The position numbers and the translations under genes were made by a program. From the NCBI RefSeq assembly GCF_004353825.1, contig NZ_SMNA01000013.1, positions 62,001 to 126,000 of the forward strand: DNA of 64,000 nucleotides, written 5' to 3'. Below the pieces are notes generated by a model. That model was not told the DNA's origin. It searched no databases and was given only the letters and a program-made list of their open reading frames with translations. Of this stretch, positions 62,345 to 64,000 are shown in pieces (position 1 is the first letter of the stretch; each line of letters starts with the position of its first letter). The DNA is from Occultella glacieicola. GTDB taxonomy: Bacteria; Actinomycetota; Actinomycetes; Actinomycetales; Beutenbergiaceae.

Positions 62345-63292
62345 ATGACCTCGACACCGAACCACGCCGACGCTCCAGGGACGCCCGACCCGGACGGCGT
62401 CCCCGCCACCGGCGACACCGCCACGTACCCAACCGACATCGGGTCGGCCACCTCGTCGGCGAGCGGTAAGCCCGTGGACCTGGCTGGCGTCAGCGACGAT
62501 GCCGCCTCCCCGGCCGACCGTTCGACCGCGGGGCAGGCAGACGGCTCCGCTCCGCCACCGGCGGGCTCGGGGACCCGGCTGACCTTCAACGCCCCGCTCT
62601 CGGCCGAGCGAGCCCTCCGGCTGGCGACCGACCTCGCCGCGACGAACCCGTCGCTGGTGGTGGACCTCGGCTGCGGGTGGGCCGAGCTTCTGCTGATGAC
62701 GCTGGCCGGAGCGCGGGAGGCGCACGGGGTCGGCGTCGACACCCACGTCCCGGACCTCGCACGCGCACGGGCCACGGCTGCCGCGCGGGGACTCGCCGGC
62801 CGCGTCGACCTGGTCGACGGGGCGGCGGCGGATCACACCGAGGTGGCCGACGTCGTGTTGAACATCGGCGCGTTCCACGCCTTCGGCTCGATCCCCGAGG
62901 CCCTGACGGCACTGCGCGCGCGGGTGCGCGACGGCGGGCGGCTGCTGTTCGGGGTCGAGTACTGGGAGCACCCGCCCACTTCGACCGAGCTCGCGAACCT
63001 CTGGGAGGGCACCACCGTCGACGACTGCCCCTCGCTCGCGGACCTGGTCGATCAGGCCGTCGCCGCCGGGTTCCGCCCGATCCGCACCGAGACCGTCACC
63101 CGGGGCGAGTGGGAGGAGTACGAGTCCGGGCACATGGCCGACCGGGAGCTCTGGCTCGCGGCCAATCCGGACCACCCCGACGCCGAGGCGGTCCGCCACT
63201 CCCTGGACGAACAGCGCTCGATCTGGCTCCGCGGCCACCGGGACGTCCTGGGCTTCGCGTACCTGACGCTCGTGGCCGTGCGGGTACCGTAG
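62345..63292 (+). CDS. Class I SAM-dependent methyltransferase
   Basis: The 315-residue cytoplasmic protein has a disordered N-terminus of about 75 residues (Asp, Thr, Ala, Pro rich), then a Rossmann methyltransferase domain: LVVDLGCGWAELLLMTLAGA (motif I), GVGVDTHVPDLARARATAAA, ADVVLNIGAFHAFGSIPEAL (motif IV) and GGRLLFGVEYWEHPPTSTEL. The C-terminal LREQR-like helix EQRSIWLRGHRDVLGFAYLT closes the fold. The substrate is unknown. It is 78 nt after the tad locus and probably has its own promoter. Confidence 0.85.
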   Translation: MTSTPNHADAPGTPDPDGVPATGDTATYPTDIGSATSSASGKPVDLAGVSDDAASPADRSTAGQADGSAPPPAGSGTRLTFNAPLSAERALRLATDLAATNPSLVVDLGCGWAELLLMTLAGAREAHGVGVDTHVPDLARARATAAARGLAGRVDLVDGAAADHTEVADVVLNIGAFHAFGSIPEALTALRARVRDGGRLLFGVEYWEHPPTSTELANLWEGTTVDDCPSLADLVDQAVAAGFRPIRTETVTRGEWEEYESGHMADRELWLAANPDHPDAEAVRHSLDEQRSIWLRGHRDVLGFAYLTLVAVRVP

Positions 63293-63477
63293 CCGGCGGG
63301 TGACCGAGGCCGCGCTGGCGAACCACGCGTAGGAGTCCGAACCGCAGCGCTCGCCGCGCCTGCACGAGTCGAGCGGTCCGCGCCGCCGGCCACGCGCCGG
63401 ACCGAACCGGACCGCCCCACCGCCGACGAGCGTCCCCGCACCGCCCGGGCCACGAGCCGGACGACCTACCGCGCGGG

Positions 63478-63873
63478 TCAGTCGTCCGCCGCGAACTCGC
63501 CGGTGAACGGGATCGGCTCGATGACGTCGACCAGGACACCGCCGGGCGCGACGACGATGAAGTGCCGCTGCCCGAAGTCCTCCGAACGGAGTTCGAGCGC
63601 GACCCGGACGTCACCACCTGCCGTGAGCCGGGCGTAGGCGTCGTCGACTTGATCCACTTCGATGTTCAGCAGAACCCCGGTGGCGGCGGTGCCGAACCCG
63701 TGGGGAATCGTCGGGTGGTCTGCGGCGACGAACGCCAGTTCCCAGGTGCCCTGGCGCAGCGAGACGTACCAGTCGGCCTCGAACACGGTCTCGAATCCGA
63801 ACCGCTCCGTGAAGAACCTGGCGCTGGCGGCCACGTCCGTGCTCATCAGGACCGGGTAGCTGCTGGTGATCAT
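63478..63873 (-). CDS. VOC (glyoxalase/bleomycin-resistance) family protein
   Basis: The 131-residue protein starts MITSSYPVLMSTDVAASARF and continues FTERFGFETVFEADWYVSLR, the paired beta-alpha-beta-beta-beta units of the VOC fold. The second half has GVLLNIEVDQVDDAYARLTA and FGQRHFIVVAPGGVLVDVIE, where Glu is the usual final metal ligand. Members include dioxygenases, isomerases and drug-binding proteins; no specific one is indicated. It is divergent from a probable regulator across two operator-like repeats. Confidence 0.85.
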   Translation of the reverse strand: MITSSYPVLMSTDVAASARFFTERFGFETVFEADWYVSLRQGTWELAFVAADHPTIPHGFGTAATGVLLNIEVDQVDDAYARLTAGGDVRVALELRSEDFGQRHFIVVAPGGVLVDVIEPIPFTGEFAADD

Positions 63874-63890
63874 GATGCCTCCAGTATAGA

Positions 63891-63940
63891 TACAGACTGT
63901 ATGTATAGAGTGAGGCTAGGATACGTACAGATTGTTTGTA
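63891..63940. promoter_or_regulatory. Repeated operator-like palindromes between VOC and regulator genes
   Basis: ACAGACTGTATGTA (63892-63905) and ACAGATTGTTTGTA (63927-63940) match at 12 of 14 positions and are 35 bp apart. The first lies in TACAGACTGTA, a perfect palindrome around one base; the second keeps TACA and TGTA ends. This is the expected site of a TetR-type regulator controlling both divergent genes. Confidence 0.6.
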
Positions 63941-63952
63941 AAGGGGTTGCTG

Positions 63953-64000
63953 ATGGCGAGAGCGAGCAAGGCTCAGAGCGAGGCGACCGAGCGGCGCCTG
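63953..64000 (+). CDS. Probable TetR-family regulator, first 16 codons (cut by window edge)
   Basis: The ATG is preceded by AAGGGG, and the visible start is MARASKAQSEATERRL, which is typical of the run-up to a TetR helix-turn-helix. Divergence from a VOC gene across repeated palindromes supports a regulator. Nothing beyond the first 16 residues can be judged. Confidence 0.45.
   Translation, partial: MARASKAQSEATERRL

Overview
The window is GC-rich DNA (roughly 70%) from the chromosome of an actinobacterium, most likely of the order Micrococcales. The gene content supports this: a ponA2-type penicillin-binding protein divergent from a whiB4/wblA regulator, followed by DUF4177, RidA and Crp, then an EphE-like hydrolase and acs; an Ssd-led actinobacterial Tad pilus locus; and ffs (SRP RNA) just upstream of dnaX-recR. 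Several starts have a -10 hexamer 6-8 nt before the ATG, as expected for leaderless transcripts, which are common in this phylum.

Layout. 1-4.5 kb is the end of an L-rhamnose catabolic operon (rhaI-rhaEW-rhaB-DUF1961). 4.5-12 kb holds small conserved genes, an alginate-lyase-like protein, an MFS exporter divergent from its TetR-type repressor across a 31-bp palindrome, and two flavin-type enzymes. 12-15.6 kb is a degraded accessory segment: an IS21 istA remnant, two broken genes, a histidine phosphatase and an orphan HsdR_N-type nuclease, bordered by tRNA-Ser(GGA). 15.8-27 kb is core: CorC/HlyC protein, SRP RNA, dnaX, recR, DUF5063, an ABC-2 exporter, a TSUP permease and lysC-asd. 27-34.3 kb has an S9 peptidase, a methylcitrate operon (GntR-prpD-prpB-prpC) with paired operators, and an SDR. 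34.4-43 kb is a seven-gene operon: a Dpp/Opp-type ABC importer, a LacI regulator and an FAD oxidoreductase; the last five junctions to the FAD gene are mostly 4-nt overlaps.

43-46.6 kb carries a DAHP synthase gene preceded by a 20-codon leader with consecutive Tyr-Trp-Phe codons and two hairpins (a candidate attenuator), then NUDIX, an NCS2 permease and tRNA-Pro(CGG). 46.6-55.4 kb is the cell-envelope and regulatory cluster (metallophosphoesterase, PBP, WhiB, DUF4177, RidA, Crp, alpha/beta hydrolase, Acs). 55.5-62.3 kb has a disordered membrane protein and the Tad locus (Ssd, TadA, two TadB/C-type proteins, DUF4244 pilin, TadE, Rv3654c-like). 62.3-64 kb has a methyltransferase and a VOC protein divergent from the first codons of a probable regulator.

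The most interesting items are the aromatic-amino-acid leader at 43.15 kb, a 10-bp helically phased CACGTG array upstream of acs, a 16-residue tandem repeat inside DnaX, a dispersed GCCCGACGGCG intergenic element, and the decaying island at tRNA-Ser. I found no CRISPR array, no complete insertion sequence and no clear novel multigene defence system. All calls are from reading the sequence; no database search was run.
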